Origin: JBBROS01 sp038229135
GTDB lineage: Bacteria; Pseudomonadota; Alphaproteobacteria; Acetobacterales; Acetobacteraceae
Assembly: GCA_038229135.1 (NCBI GenBank)
Contig: JBBROS010000001.1
Location: forward strand, 1-64,000
Reading direction: 5' to 3'
DNA length: 64,000 nucleotides
The position numbers were made by a program, and so were the translations under genes. A model generated the notes under the pieces. The model saw nothing but the letters and a program-made list of their open reading frames with translations, was not told the origin of the DNA and did no database searches. Below, in pieces: positions 41,161-49,378 of this stretch; positions within the stretch are counted from its first letter, which is position 1, and each line of letters starts with the position of its first letter.

Positions 41161-43253
41161 CGCGCCCCAGCCCGCCCCGGATCGTCATCGGCGTGGACGT
41201 CGGCGGCACCTACACGGACCTGTTCGTGTTCGACGAAGCCACCGGCCAGGCCCGCGTGGGGAAGGTCCCCAGCACCCGCGGCAACGAGGCCGTGGGCTTC
41301 CGCCGCGGCATCGAGGGCCTGGCCGACCTCCCCGCCATCGCCGCCATCGTCCACGGCACCACCGTCGGCACCAACGCGCTGCTCGAGCGCAAGGGCGGCC
41401 GCGCCGGGCTGATCACCACGGCCGGCTTCGGCGACATTCTCGCCATGCGCCGCCGCGACCGGCGCGCCACCTGGGGCCTGCTCGGCAGCTTCGACCCGCC
41501 CATCCCCGCCGACCGCCGCATCGAGGTCTGCGAACGCACGCTCGCCGACGGCACCATCCTCGAGCCGATCGACCCTGCCGAGATCGAGGCTGCCTGCCGC
41601 ACCCTGCTCGAGCGCGGCGCCGAAAGCCTCGCCATCGTCTTCCTCCACAGCTACCGCAACCCGGCCAACGAGCAGGCTGCCCTCGAGGCCGCACGCCGCG
41701 TCTGGCCCAACGCGCACCTCGCCGCCAGCGCCGACATCCTGCCCGAGATCCGTGAGTTCGAGCGCACCAGCACGGCCGCGCTCAACGCCATCCTGCAGCC
41801 CACCGTCGGCCCCTACTTGGACAAGCTCGACACCGGCCTCCGCGCAGGCGGCTTCCACGGCGAGTTCCTGATCGTCCAGTCCAACGGCGGCGTCATGTCC
41901 GTGGACACCGCCCGCCGCCTGCCCATCCGCACCGCCCTCTCCGGCCCGGCCGCCGGCGTCATCGCCGCCGCCCACATCGCGCGCACCGCCGGCTACAAGG
42001 ACATCATCACCGGCGACGTGGGCGGCACCAGCTTCGACGTCAGCCTCGTCGTGGGCGGCGAGCCGTCGCTGGCCGCCCAGACCACCATCGATTTCGGCCT
42101 CGTCATCCGCACGCCGATGATCGAGATCGCCACGATCGGCGCCGGCGGCGGCAGCATCGCGCGGATCGACGGCGCCGGGCTGCTGCAGGTGGGGCCGGAA
42201 AGCGCCGGCTCCGTCCCAGGCCCCGTCTGCTTCGCCCAGGGTGGCACCCAGGCCACGCTGACGGACGCGAACGTGGTTCTCGGCCGCATCGACGCCGAAC
42301 GCCCCATCGGCGGCACCCTGGTCCGCCTGGATACGGAAGCCGCCGGCCGCGCCATCGAGGCCCAGGTCGGCCGCCCCCTCGGCCTCGACCGCCTGCAAGC
42401 CGCCGAAGCCATCCTCCGCGTCGCCAACGCCCGCATGGCCAGCGCTCTCCGCCTCGTCAGCATCGAGCGCGGCCACGACCCCCAACGCTTTTCCCTCATG
42501 CCCTTCGGCGGCGGCGGCGGCCTCCACGCCGGCGCCCTCATCCGCGAGGTCGGCCTCGCCCGCGCCCTCATCCCCCGCTACCCCGGCGTCACCAGCGCCC
42601 TCGGCTGCGTCATCGCCGACATGCGCCACGACCGCGTGCAGACGCTCGACACGACGCTCGCCACCCTCGACCCAGCCACACTCCGCATCACCATGGACCG
42701 CGTGGCAGCCGACCTCACCGCCCTGCTCGACCGCGCCGGCGTGGCCTTCACCGCCCGCCAGGTCCGCCACGAACTCGACATGAGCTACGCCGGCCAGACC
42801 CACACCGTGGCGGTCCCACTCCCCCTCGAGCACGACGGCTCCGGCCCCCTCACCCGCGCCATCGTCCAAGCCGCCTTCGAACGCTCCTACGGCGGCGCCT
42901 ACGGCCGCGTCATGGACGCCCCCATCCGCGTCCTGAACCTCCGAACCGCCGCCATCGGCCGCCGCCCCCAGATCGACCTCGCCACCCTCGCCCCCGGCCC
43001 CGAAGCCACCCTCGAGGCCGCACGCTGCCCCCCACGCCAAATCCACCTCGGCAACTGGGTCCAAGCCACCGTCTGGGACCGCCTCACCCTCCCCGTCGGC
43101 ACCACCATCGACGGCCCCGCCATCCTCCAGCAACCCGACACCACCATCCTCGTCCTGCAAGGCCAACGCGCCACCGTCGACCCCCTCGGCAGCCTCATCC
43201 TCGCCGAGCACTCTTCCCCCCTCCCCTTGCGGGAGGGGACGGGGGAGGGGTGA
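41157..43253 (+). CDS. Hydantoinase A/oxoprolinase family subunit
   Basis: A 698-residue ATP-binding partner of HyuB. IGVDVGGTYTDLFVFD, VHGTTVGTNALLERKG, LSGPAAGVIAAAHIA, DVGGTSFDVSLV and the glycine-rich MPFGGGGGLHAG are all present. It phosphorylates the substrate carbonyl so that HyuB can open or carboxylate it; the substrate here is unknown. The last dozen residues (HSSPLPLREGTGEG) are encoded by a family 2 hairpin, so the original C-terminus was probably slightly different. Confidence 0.9.
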   Translation: MTRPSPPRIVIGVDVGGTYTDLFVFDEATGQARVGKVPSTRGNEAVGFRRGIEGLADLPAIAAIVHGTTVGTNALLERKGGRAGLITTAGFGDILAMRRRDRRATWGLLGSFDPPIPADRRIEVCERTLADGTILEPIDPAEIEAACRTLLERGAESLAIVFLHSYRNPANEQAALEAARRVWPNAHLAASADILPEIREFERTSTAALNAILQPTVGPYLDKLDTGLRAGGFHGEFLIVQSNGGVMSVDTARRLPIRTALSGPAAGVIAAAHIARTAGYKDIITGDVGGTSFDVSLVVGGEPSLAAQTTIDFGLVIRTPMIEIATIGAGGGSIARIDGAGLLQVGPESAGSVPGPVCFAQGGTQATLTDANVVLGRIDAERPIGGTLVRLDTEAAGRAIEAQVGRPLGLDRLQAAEAILRVANARMASALRLVSIERGHDPQRFSLMPFGGGGGLHAGALIREVGLARALIPRYPGVTSALGCVIADMRHDRVQTLDTTLATLDPATLRITMDRVAADLTALLDRAGVAFTARQVRHELDMSYAGQTHTVAVPLPLEHDGSGPLTRAIVQAAFERSYGGAYGRVMDAPIRVLNLRTAAIGRRPQIDLATLAPGPEATLEAARCPPRQIHLGNWVQATVWDRLTLPVGTTIDGPAILQQPDTTILVLQGQRATVDPLGSLILAEHSSPLPLREGTGEG
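43218..43238. repeat. Dispersed hairpin family 2, copy 3 (in the hyuA 3' end)
   Basis: CCCCTCCC and GGGAGGGG form a perfect 8-base stem around CTTGC, followed by a GGGGGAGGGG tail that runs into the stop codon. It lies before the convergent ilvE gene and could end transcription of the hyu operon. Confidence 0.78.
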
Positions 43254-43291
43254 CGACAAGCACGGCCCCCAGCCCGCCCCTAACGAGCCGC

Positions 43292-44191
43292 CTACACCCC
43301 CCGCGCCGCCACCTCCGCCGGAGACGTCCGGACCAGCGCGTCATAATCCCGCTTCAGCGTCTCCGTGATCGCCCCGGGCGTGTAGTGCCGCCCGTCGATC
43401 TCCCGCACCGGCGTCACCTCCGCCGCCGTACCGGCCAGCAGAACCTCCGTCGCTCGGTCCAAATCCTCGAACGGGATCGCCCGCTCCACCACCTGCATCT
43501 GGTGCGTCTTCGCAAGCGCCATCACCGTCCGCCGCGTGATGCCATCGAGGAAGCAGTCCGGCACCGGGGTGTGCAGCGCGCCGTCGATCACGAGGAAGAT
43601 GTTGGCGCCCGTCGCCTCCGACACCTGGCCCCGCCAGTCCAGCATCAGCGCGTCGTCGAACCCGGCCGACTCCGCCGCGTGCTTGCTCAGAGTCCCGATC
43701 ATGTACAGCCCGGCTGCCTTGCTCGCCGTCGGCGCCGTCTCCGGGTGCGGCCGCTTCCACGGCGCCATGCCGAGCCGCACGCCCTTCATCCGGTCCGCCC
43801 CGAACAGGTTCGGCCATGCCCAGGTCGCGATCGCCAGGTGGATCTTGGTCTGCTGCGCGCTCACGCTCAGCTGCTCCGTCCCGCGCCAGGCGATCGGCCG
43901 CACATACCCGTCCGTCAGGTTGTTGGCCGCCAGCACCGCCACGCACGCCGCGTCGATCTCCTCCACGCTCCACGGGATGTCGAACCCCAGGATCTTCCCC
44001 GAGGCGATCAGCCGCAGCGAGTGCTCCCGCAGCTTGAAGATGTTGCCCGCATAGGCCCGCTCGCCTTCGAACACGCCGCTGGCATAGTGCAGCCCATGCG
44101 ACAGGACATGGAGTTTCGCGTCGCGCCAGGGCACCATCGCCCCGTCCATCCAGATCGTGCCGTCGCGGTCATCGAAAGGAACCAGTGCCAC
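43292..44191 (-). CDS. ilvE: Branched-chain amino-acid aminotransferase
   Basis: A 299-residue fold-type IV PLP enzyme: VLSHGLHYASGVFEGERAY, the PLP lysine in ASKAAGLYMIGTLSKHAAE, and EVLLAGTAAEVTPVREIDGR. It transfers the amino group to the oxo acids of valine, leucine and isoleucine. A GTG start at 44191 with GGAGG seven bases upstream gives the usual family opening VALVPFDDRDG and is preferred to an ATG six codons earlier. It diverges from the MarR-type regulator. Confidence 0.93.
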   Translation of the reverse strand: MALVPFDDRDGTIWMDGAMVPWRDAKLHVLSHGLHYASGVFEGERAYAGNIFKLREHSLRLIASGKILGFDIPWSVEEIDAACVAVLAANNLTDGYVRPIAWRGTEQLSVSAQQTKIHLAIATWAWPNLFGADRMKGVRLGMAPWKRPHPETAPTASKAAGLYMIGTLSKHAAESAGFDDALMLDWRGQVSEATGANIFLVIDGALHTPVPDCFLDGITRRTVMALAKTHQMQVVERAIPFEDLDRATEVLLAGTAAEVTPVREIDGRHYTPGAITETLKRDYDALVRTSPAEVAARGV

Positions 44192-44212
44192 AGCCGTGCC
44201 TCCACGCATTTA

Positions 44213-44225
44213 TGTTGCTTCAACA
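44213..44225. promoter_or_regulatory. Palindrome in the ilvE-marR gap
   Basis: TGTTG and CAACA flank CTT, a perfect inverted repeat. The gap is A+T-rich for this genome (TAATAT at 44236-44241, a possible shared -10 core; TTGCTT at 44215 and, on the other strand, TTGACT at 44261-44256). MarR proteins often bind such palindromes over their own promoters. Confidence 0.45.
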
Positions 44226-44293
44226 GGCCCGACCGTAATATGACCTGCTCAAACAAGTCAACAACGCTGCCCTATGCAGCCGGAAACCCAGCC

Positions 44294-44812
44294 ATGCAGA
44301 ACCGTGCGGCCACGCTCCCGAGCCCAAGGCCCGACCCCCGCGCCGGGACCGACCACCTCTTCCTCCGCGAGGAGCAGATGCGCCAGGCACAGGACATGCT
44401 GTTCTTCGCCTACCGGGACTTCACGGCCGCCGCCGACGCCATGCTGGACGAGCTCGGCCTCGGCCGCGCCCACCATCGCGCCCTCCACTTCATCGGCCGC
44501 CAACCCGGCATCACCGTCGGCGACCTCCTGTTAATCCTGCGCATCACCAAGCAGAGCCTGGCCCGGGTGCTGAACACCCTCGTCGAGCAGGGCCTGGTGC
44601 AGAACACGCCTGGCCGCACGGACCGCCGCCAGCGCCTGCTCGCGCTGACCGACGCCGGCCGCACCCTCGAGCGCCGCCTGTTCGAACGCCAGCGCGATCG
44701 CCTCGCGGCCGCCTATCGCGAGGCCGGCGGCCCGGCCGTCGACGGCTTCCGCCGGGTCATGCGCGGCATCATGGACGAGCACGCCCGCGCCGTCCTCGAC
44801 GGCGCCCCATGA
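44294..44812 (+). CDS. MarR family regulator, PetP-like
   Basis: A 172-residue winged-helix regulator. AHHRALHFIGRQPGITVGDLL, LRITKQSLARVLNTLVEQGLV and TDRRQRLLALTDAGR are the recognition helix and wing. The order MarR-type then OmpR-type gene is that of petP-petR in photosynthetic alphaproteobacteria. Its stop overlaps the start of the response regulator (ATGA), and a histidine kinase follows, so all three are one unit. Confidence 0.87.
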   Translation: MQNRAATLPSPRPDPRAGTDHLFLREEQMRQAQDMLFFAYRDFTAAADAMLDELGLGRAHHRALHFIGRQPGITVGDLLLILRITKQSLARVLNTLVEQGLVQNTPGRTDRRQRLLALTDAGRTLERRLFERQRDRLAAAYREAGGPAVDGFRRVMRGIMDEHARAVLDGAP

Positions 44813-45507
44813 CGGACACGGCGCACGTGCTGGTGGTGGATGACGATGCGCGGCTCCGCGCCCTCCTCTCGCGCTACCTCGCCGAGCAGGGTTTCCGCGT
44901 CACCACCGCGGCCGACGCGCAGGAGGCCCGCAGCCAGCTCCGCGCCATCGCGCCAGACCTCATGGTGCTCGACGTCATGATGCCCGGCGAGACCGGCCTC
45001 GAGCTCACCGCCGCCCTCCGCCAGGACCACGCCACAGTCCCCGTCCTGCTGCTCACCGCGCGCGGCGCGCCGGAGGACCGGATCGCCGGCTTCGAATCCG
45101 GCGCCGACGACTACCTGGGAAAGCCCTTCGAACCCTATGAGCTGGTGCTCCGCCTCCGCGCCATGCTCCGCAGGGCCGCACCGCCCAAGCCCACCGCATC
45201 CACCGCCCCGCTTCGCCTTGGCAGCCTCCGCTTCGACGCTGCCCGGGGCACACTGGACGACGAGGCGGGGGACCCCGTCCACCTCACCGGCGGCGAGGCC
45301 GCCCTGCTCCAGGCGCTGGCCGCCCACCCGGGCGAGGTTCTTTCCCGCGAAGCCATCGTGGATGCGCTGCAGATGGACGACGCGACCGAGCGCGCCGTGG
45401 ATGTCCAGGTGACGCGTCTGCGCCGCAAGATCGAGCCGGACCCGCGCGAGCCCCGCTTCCTCCACACAGTCCGCGGCCGCGGCTACGTGCTGAAGCCGGG
45501 GGCGTAG
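44809..45507 (+). CDS. OmpR-family response regulator, PetR-like
   Basis: A 232-residue two-component regulator. The receiver has acidic residues VDDD at 10-13, phospho-acceptor Asp55 in MVLDVMMPGETG, and the conserved Lys in DDYLGKPFEPYEL. The C-terminal winged helix ends with VTRLRRKIEPDPREPRFLHTVRGRGYVLKPGA. It sits between the MarR gene and its probable kinase, overlapping both. Confidence 0.93.
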   Translation: MTDTAHVLVVDDDARLRALLSRYLAEQGFRVTTAADAQEARSQLRAIAPDLMVLDVMMPGETGLELTAALRQDHATVPVLLLTARGAPEDRIAGFESGADDYLGKPFEPYELVLRLRAMLRRAAPPKPTASTAPLRLGSLRFDAARGTLDDEAGDPVHLTGGEAALLQALAAHPGEVLSREAIVDALQMDDATERAVDVQVTRLRRKIEPDPREPRFLHTVRGRGYVLKPGA

Positions 45508-46814
45508 TGGATCCCCTCGCCCGCACCATCAAGCGCATGCTGCCTCGGGGCCTGCTCGGCCGCTCGCTGCTCATCGTGCTCGTGCCGCTGGTGCTGCTCC
45601 AGGCCGTGGCCTTCACCTTCTTCTACGGCAACCACCTCGACGTCATTTCCCGCCGCCTCGCAGGCGCCGTGGCAGGCGAGATCGCTCACACCATCGAGCT
45701 GCTGGAACGCTACCCCTCCGACCAGCTCGGCACGCTGCGCAGCGCCTGGCTGCAGTTCGAGATCCCCATGCGCGTCGTGCCGGGCCAGCTGCCGGCCGAC
45801 ACGCACGTGAACCAGCTCGGCCCCATGGACGACGACCTTGCCGCAGCCCTCGCCGCCAAGGTGGGCCGCCCCTTCACCATGGATTGGGCGTCGGACCCGC
45901 GCGCCGTGCTGGTGCGTGTACAGGTCGCTGGCGGCGTGCTGGAGGCGGAGGCGCCGCGGAAGCGCTTATACGCCACCACCATCTACGTCTTCGTCCTCTG
46001 GGTCGTCGGCACCGCTCTCGTGCTGTTCGCCATCGCCGCCTTGTTCCTCCGCAACCAGGTCCGCGCCATCCGCCGCCTGGCCGACGCCGCCGAGGCCTTC
46101 GGCATGGGCCGGGACCCGGGGCCCATCAAGCCCGAGGGCGCCACCGAGGTCCGCCAAGCCGCCGCAGCCTTCAACCGCATGCAGGCCCGCATCGTGCGCT
46201 TCCTGCAGCAGCGCACCGAAATGCTGGCGGGCGTCAGCCACGACCTGCGGACACCGCTCACCCGCCTTCGCCTGGCCCTAGCCGTCCTCCCCCCCACCCC
46301 GGCACTCGCCGACGACGTGGCCGAGATGACGGCCGACGTCGCCGAGATGGACCGGATGATCGGCGGCTACCTCGCCTTTGCCCGTGGCGAGGGCGCCGAA
46401 CAGGCCCAGCCCGTGGACATCCGGGCCCTGCTGGAAGACGTGGCCAACAACGCCCGCCGCGCCGGTGCCGACGTGCAAGCCGAGCCCGCCCCCGAGCTGG
46501 TGGCCAATCTCCGCCCGGACGCCGCCCGCCGCGCGCTCACAAACCTCGTCGACAACGCCCGCCGCCACGCAACGCGTATCCGCCTCAGCGCCGCGCAGTC
46601 CGGCCGCATGGTCCAACTCTGCGTCGACGACGACGGCCCGGGCATCCCCCCCGACCGGCGCGAAAGCGTGTTCCGCGCCTTCGAAAGCGGGGCTGACGGC
46701 ACCGGGCTCGGCCTCACCATCACCCGCGACATCGCCCGCGCCCATGGCGGCGAGATCATGCTGGAGCAGAGCCCCCTAGGCGGCCTGCGAGCCCGGTTGC
46801 GGCTGCCTGTCTAG
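45507..46814 (+). CDS. Sensor histidine kinase, EnvZ-like
   Basis: A 435-residue kinase. Two membrane helices (about 20-40 and 156-182) flank a periplasmic domain of roughly 115 residues; a HAMP linker follows; the phospho-acceptor is His245 in GVSHDLRTPLTRLRLAL; the ATPase has DNARRHATRI, DDDGPGIPP and GTGLGLTITRDIARAHGG. The GTG start overlaps the regulator stop by one base. It probably senses an envelope signal and phosphorylates the adjacent regulator. Confidence 0.93.
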   Translation: MDPLARTIKRMLPRGLLGRSLLIVLVPLVLLQAVAFTFFYGNHLDVISRRLAGAVAGEIAHTIELLERYPSDQLGTLRSAWLQFEIPMRVVPGQLPADTHVNQLGPMDDDLAAALAAKVGRPFTMDWASDPRAVLVRVQVAGGVLEAEAPRKRLYATTIYVFVLWVVGTALVLFAIAALFLRNQVRAIRRLADAAEAFGMGRDPGPIKPEGATEVRQAAAAFNRMQARIVRFLQQRTEMLAGVSHDLRTPLTRLRLALAVLPPTPALADDVAEMTADVAEMDRMIGGYLAFARGEGAEQAQPVDIRALLEDVANNARRAGADVQAEPAPELVANLRPDAARRALTNLVDNARRHATRIRLSAAQSGRMVQLCVDDDGPGIPPDRRESVFRAFESGADGTGLGLTITRDIARAHGGEIMLEQSPLGGLRARLRLPV

Positions 46815-46939
46815 GACGTTCTTGACTTGCCGGTCCCGCCCGAGAGCCGACCAAAGTCACCCTCGAGCGGTTCTCCAGCGTGTAAAGCGCGCCGCTCATG
46901 CCCGAGCTGGCGTCAAGGCATAGGCGATGCGCCGGTCGG

Positions 46940-48088
46940 TTACCTGCCGCGGCTCGCCAGCGCCGTCTTCAGCTCCCGCGCTGCCATGTCCTGCGCCTTC
47001 GCCGCATCGGCGACCACCGCGTCCATGCCGAAGAACTCATGCGTCACGCCCTTATACAGCTCGCGCTTCACCTTTACGCCCGCCGCCCGCAGCTTATCGG
47101 CCAGGATCTGGCCGTCGGATGCCAACGGGTCGATATCCGCGTTGATGATCGTCGCGGGGGGCAACCCGCGGAGGTTGGCCTTGCCATAAACGTCCAGCCG
47201 CGAATCCTGCAGGTCCGCCGGGCTGCGGACGGTGTTCTTCACGAACCACTCGATGGCAGGCTTGCTCAGCGGCACCGCATTCTCGTTCTGCTTGTAGGAG
47301 GGTGTGGCGAGGTTGGTGCCCGCCACCGGATAGACCAGAAGCATGTGCCGCGGCATCTGCAGCTTCTCGTCCCGCGCGCGGATGGCCAGGTCGATCGCCA
47401 TGTTGCCACCGGCGGACTCGCCCGCGACCGCGACACGGCTCGCGTCCCCGCCGAAGCTCCCCGCGTTCGCCAGCACCCACTGGTAGGCCGCGAAGGTATC
47501 CTCATGCGCCGAGGGAAACTTGTTCTCGGGCGCGTGCCGGTATTCGACGCTCGCCACGATCGCACCGGTCTTCTTGGCCAGGGCGAGGGCGGAGCTTTCG
47601 TAGGTGTCGAGGTCCGCGATCACCCAGCCTCCGCCGTGGATGAACAGGATCACCGGCAGCGGCCCGGTGCCGCCTATCGGGCTCGTGGGCGTGTAGATGC
47701 GGATGGCCTGGGCACCGCCCCCGGTTGGGTAGCTCATGTCCTGCTTCTTCACGCCCAACGCCGCCATCAGCGCCACCGGGTCCTTGCCCTGGTCACGCAG
47801 GACCGCCTTGACGGCATCGGCCGGGGACGGCCCCTTCCGCGTCTCCTCCACGCCAAGCGTCCCGATGGGCTTGGCGCCGAGCTGCACCAGCTTCTCGAGC
47901 ACCCGCCGCATCTCCGGGCTCGCCCGCCGCATCGTTCCGCTGTCCTGTGCAGCGGCCTGGGCACCGGCCTGTGCAGCAGCCTGGGCACCGGCCTGAGCAC
48001 TTTGGGCCGCCGCCCCATGCCCCGGGGCGCCGAGCGCAAGGAACACGCTGCACGAGACGCAGGCCAGCAAAGTCGACTTCGAATTCAT
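46940..48088 (-). CDS. Exported alpha/beta hydrolase (hormone-sensitive lipase-type esterase)
   Basis: A 382-residue esterase with a signal peptide (MNSKSTLLACVSCSVFLALG). HGGGWVIADLDTYES forms the oxyanion hole, the nucleophile serine is in AGESAGGNMAIDLA, with DIDPLASDG and VTHEFFGM giving the acid and histidine. These are type IV (HSL) features. After the signal lies an Ala/Gln-rich linker made by a 24-base tandem repeat. AAGGA is about ten bases before the ATG. Longer in-frame starts upstream would bury the signal peptide. Confidence 0.9.
   Translation of the reverse strand: MNSKSTLLACVSCSVFLALGAPGHGAAAQSAQAGAQAAAQAGAQAAAQDSGTMRRASPEMRRVLEKLVQLGAKPIGTLGVEETRKGPSPADAVKAVLRDQGKDPVALMAALGVKKQDMSYPTGGGAQAIRIYTPTSPIGGTGPLPVILFIHGGGWVIADLDTYESSALALAKKTGAIVASVEYRHAPENKFPSAHEDTFAAYQWVLANAGSFGGDASRVAVAGESAGGNMAIDLAIRARDEKLQMPRHMLLVYPVAGTNLATPSYKQNENAVPLSKPAIEWFVKNTVRSPADLQDSRLDVYGKANLRGLPPATIINADIDPLASDGQILADKLRAAGVKVKRELYKGVTHEFFGMDAVVADAAKAQDMAARELKTALASRGR
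47946..47993 (-). repeat. 24-base tandem repeat in the esterase gene
   Basis: Two copies of a 24-base unit (starting TGTGCAGC and ending GCACCGGCC on the plus strand), differing at one base, encode a repeated AQAGAQAA linker just after the signal peptide. Confidence 0.85.
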
Positions 48089-48268
48089 TAAGGGTCGTCC
48101 TTGAAATGGGGTCCAAGGCGGGATCTCCTCCTCGGACCCGATCGGAACGGCGCTGTCGGGTGCGGGGTGCCATCCCAAACGCGTGAGCCCGGGGCCTTCA
48201 GGCCGCCAGCTTGCCACCCGTCCACCCGGATGACAGGGTTGACGCCCTCATCGCCCGGAGCTGCCCCG

Positions 48269-49270
48269 TTGAACCTCGCCCAATTCCCCCGCGTCAAACT
48301 CTGCACCGCGCCCACCCCACTCGAGCGCCTGCCGAACCTCACGCGGGCGCTCGGCGGCCCCGACATCTGGATGAAGCGGGACGACCTGACCGGCATGGGC
48401 GGCGGCGGCAACAAGGTCCGCAAGCTCGAATACCTGGCCGGCGCGGCCCTGGCCGAGGGGGCTGACCACCTCGTCACTCAAGGCGCCGTCCAGTCCAACC
48501 ACGTGCGCCAGACCGCCGCCGTCGCGGCCAAGCTCGGCCTGCGGTGCACCGCCGTGCTGGAGCACCGCATCGACACCAACGACGCCGAATACCTCAACTC
48601 CGGCAACGTCCTGCTCGACCGCCTGATGGGCATCGAGATCGAACACCGCCCCGGCGGCACGGACATGCAGGCCGCCATCGAGGAGGTCGGCGCCCGCCTC
48701 GAGCGCGACGGCGCCAAGCCCTACCTCATCCCAGGTGGCGGCTCCAACGCGGTCGGCGCCGTGGGCTACGCAGCCGTGGCCGCCGAGATGGTGGCGCAAG
48801 CCAACGAGCAGGGCGTGGTGTTCGACCGCCTGGTGCACGCCACGGGCAGCGCCGGCACGCAGGCCGGACTCGTGGCCGGGCTGCACGCCATGAACCACCC
48901 GCTCCGGGTGCTCGGCATCGGCGTTCGCCAACCCAAGGACCGCCAGGAAGCCAACGTCCGCCGCCTCGCGGAGGCCACCCTGGCCCACATGGGCATCACC
49001 ACCCCTCTCCCACCCGGCGCCGTCGAGGCGAATTGCGACTACGTCGGCGCCGGCTACGGCCAACCCACGCCCGGCATGGTCGAGGCCGTTCGGATGCTCG
49101 CCCGCACCGAAGGCATCTTCCTAGACCCGGTCTACTCCGGCAAAGGCATGGCCGGCCTCATCGACCTCATCCGCCAGGGCCACTTCACCCGCGGCCAGAC
49201 CATCGTCTTCCTCCACACCGGCGGCAGTACCGGCCTTTTCGGCTACCGCGAGGCGTTCGAGGCGGCGTAG
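48269..49270 (+). CDS. D-cysteine desulfhydrase/ACC deaminase family PLP enzyme
   Basis: A 333-residue fold-type II PLP enzyme. WMKRDDLTGMGGGGNKVRKLEYL contains the PLP lysine; QGAVQSNHVRQTAAVAAKLGL and the phosphate-binding GSAGTQAGL follow. The family opening LNLAQFPRVKLC fits a TTG start with GGAG eight bases upstream; an in-frame ATG at 48230 gives a less typical leader. It most likely releases pyruvate, sulfide and ammonia from D-cysteine. ACC deaminase activity cannot be excluded. Confidence 0.88.
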   Translation: MNLAQFPRVKLCTAPTPLERLPNLTRALGGPDIWMKRDDLTGMGGGGNKVRKLEYLAGAALAEGADHLVTQGAVQSNHVRQTAAVAAKLGLRCTAVLEHRIDTNDAEYLNSGNVLLDRLMGIEIEHRPGGTDMQAAIEEVGARLERDGAKPYLIPGGGSNAVGAVGYAAVAAEMVAQANEQGVVFDRLVHATGSAGTQAGLVAGLHAMNHPLRVLGIGVRQPKDRQEANVRRLAEATLAHMGITTPLPPGAVEANCDYVGAGYGQPTPGMVEAVRMLARTEGIFLDPVYSGKGMAGLIDLIRQGHFTRGQTIVFLHTGGSTGLFGYREAFEAA

Positions 49271-49275
49271 AAACC

Positions 49276-49365
49276 CGTCGTCGCGAGCCGGAGGCGTGGC
49301 GATCCAGAGGCCACCAAGCGCCGGCTCATTGGCCCCTGGATCGCCGCGCTTCGCTCGCGATGACG
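49276..49365. repeat. Dispersed palindrome family 1, copy 4
   Basis: The outer arms CGTCGTCGCGAG and CTCGCGATGACG (one mismatch) and inner arms GGCGATCCAG and CTGGATCGCC pair across a short centre. It fills the gap between convergent desulfhydrase-like and purD genes, ending 14 bases from the purD stop. Confidence 0.88.
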
Positions 49366-49378
49366 AACGCTCTGTGAG

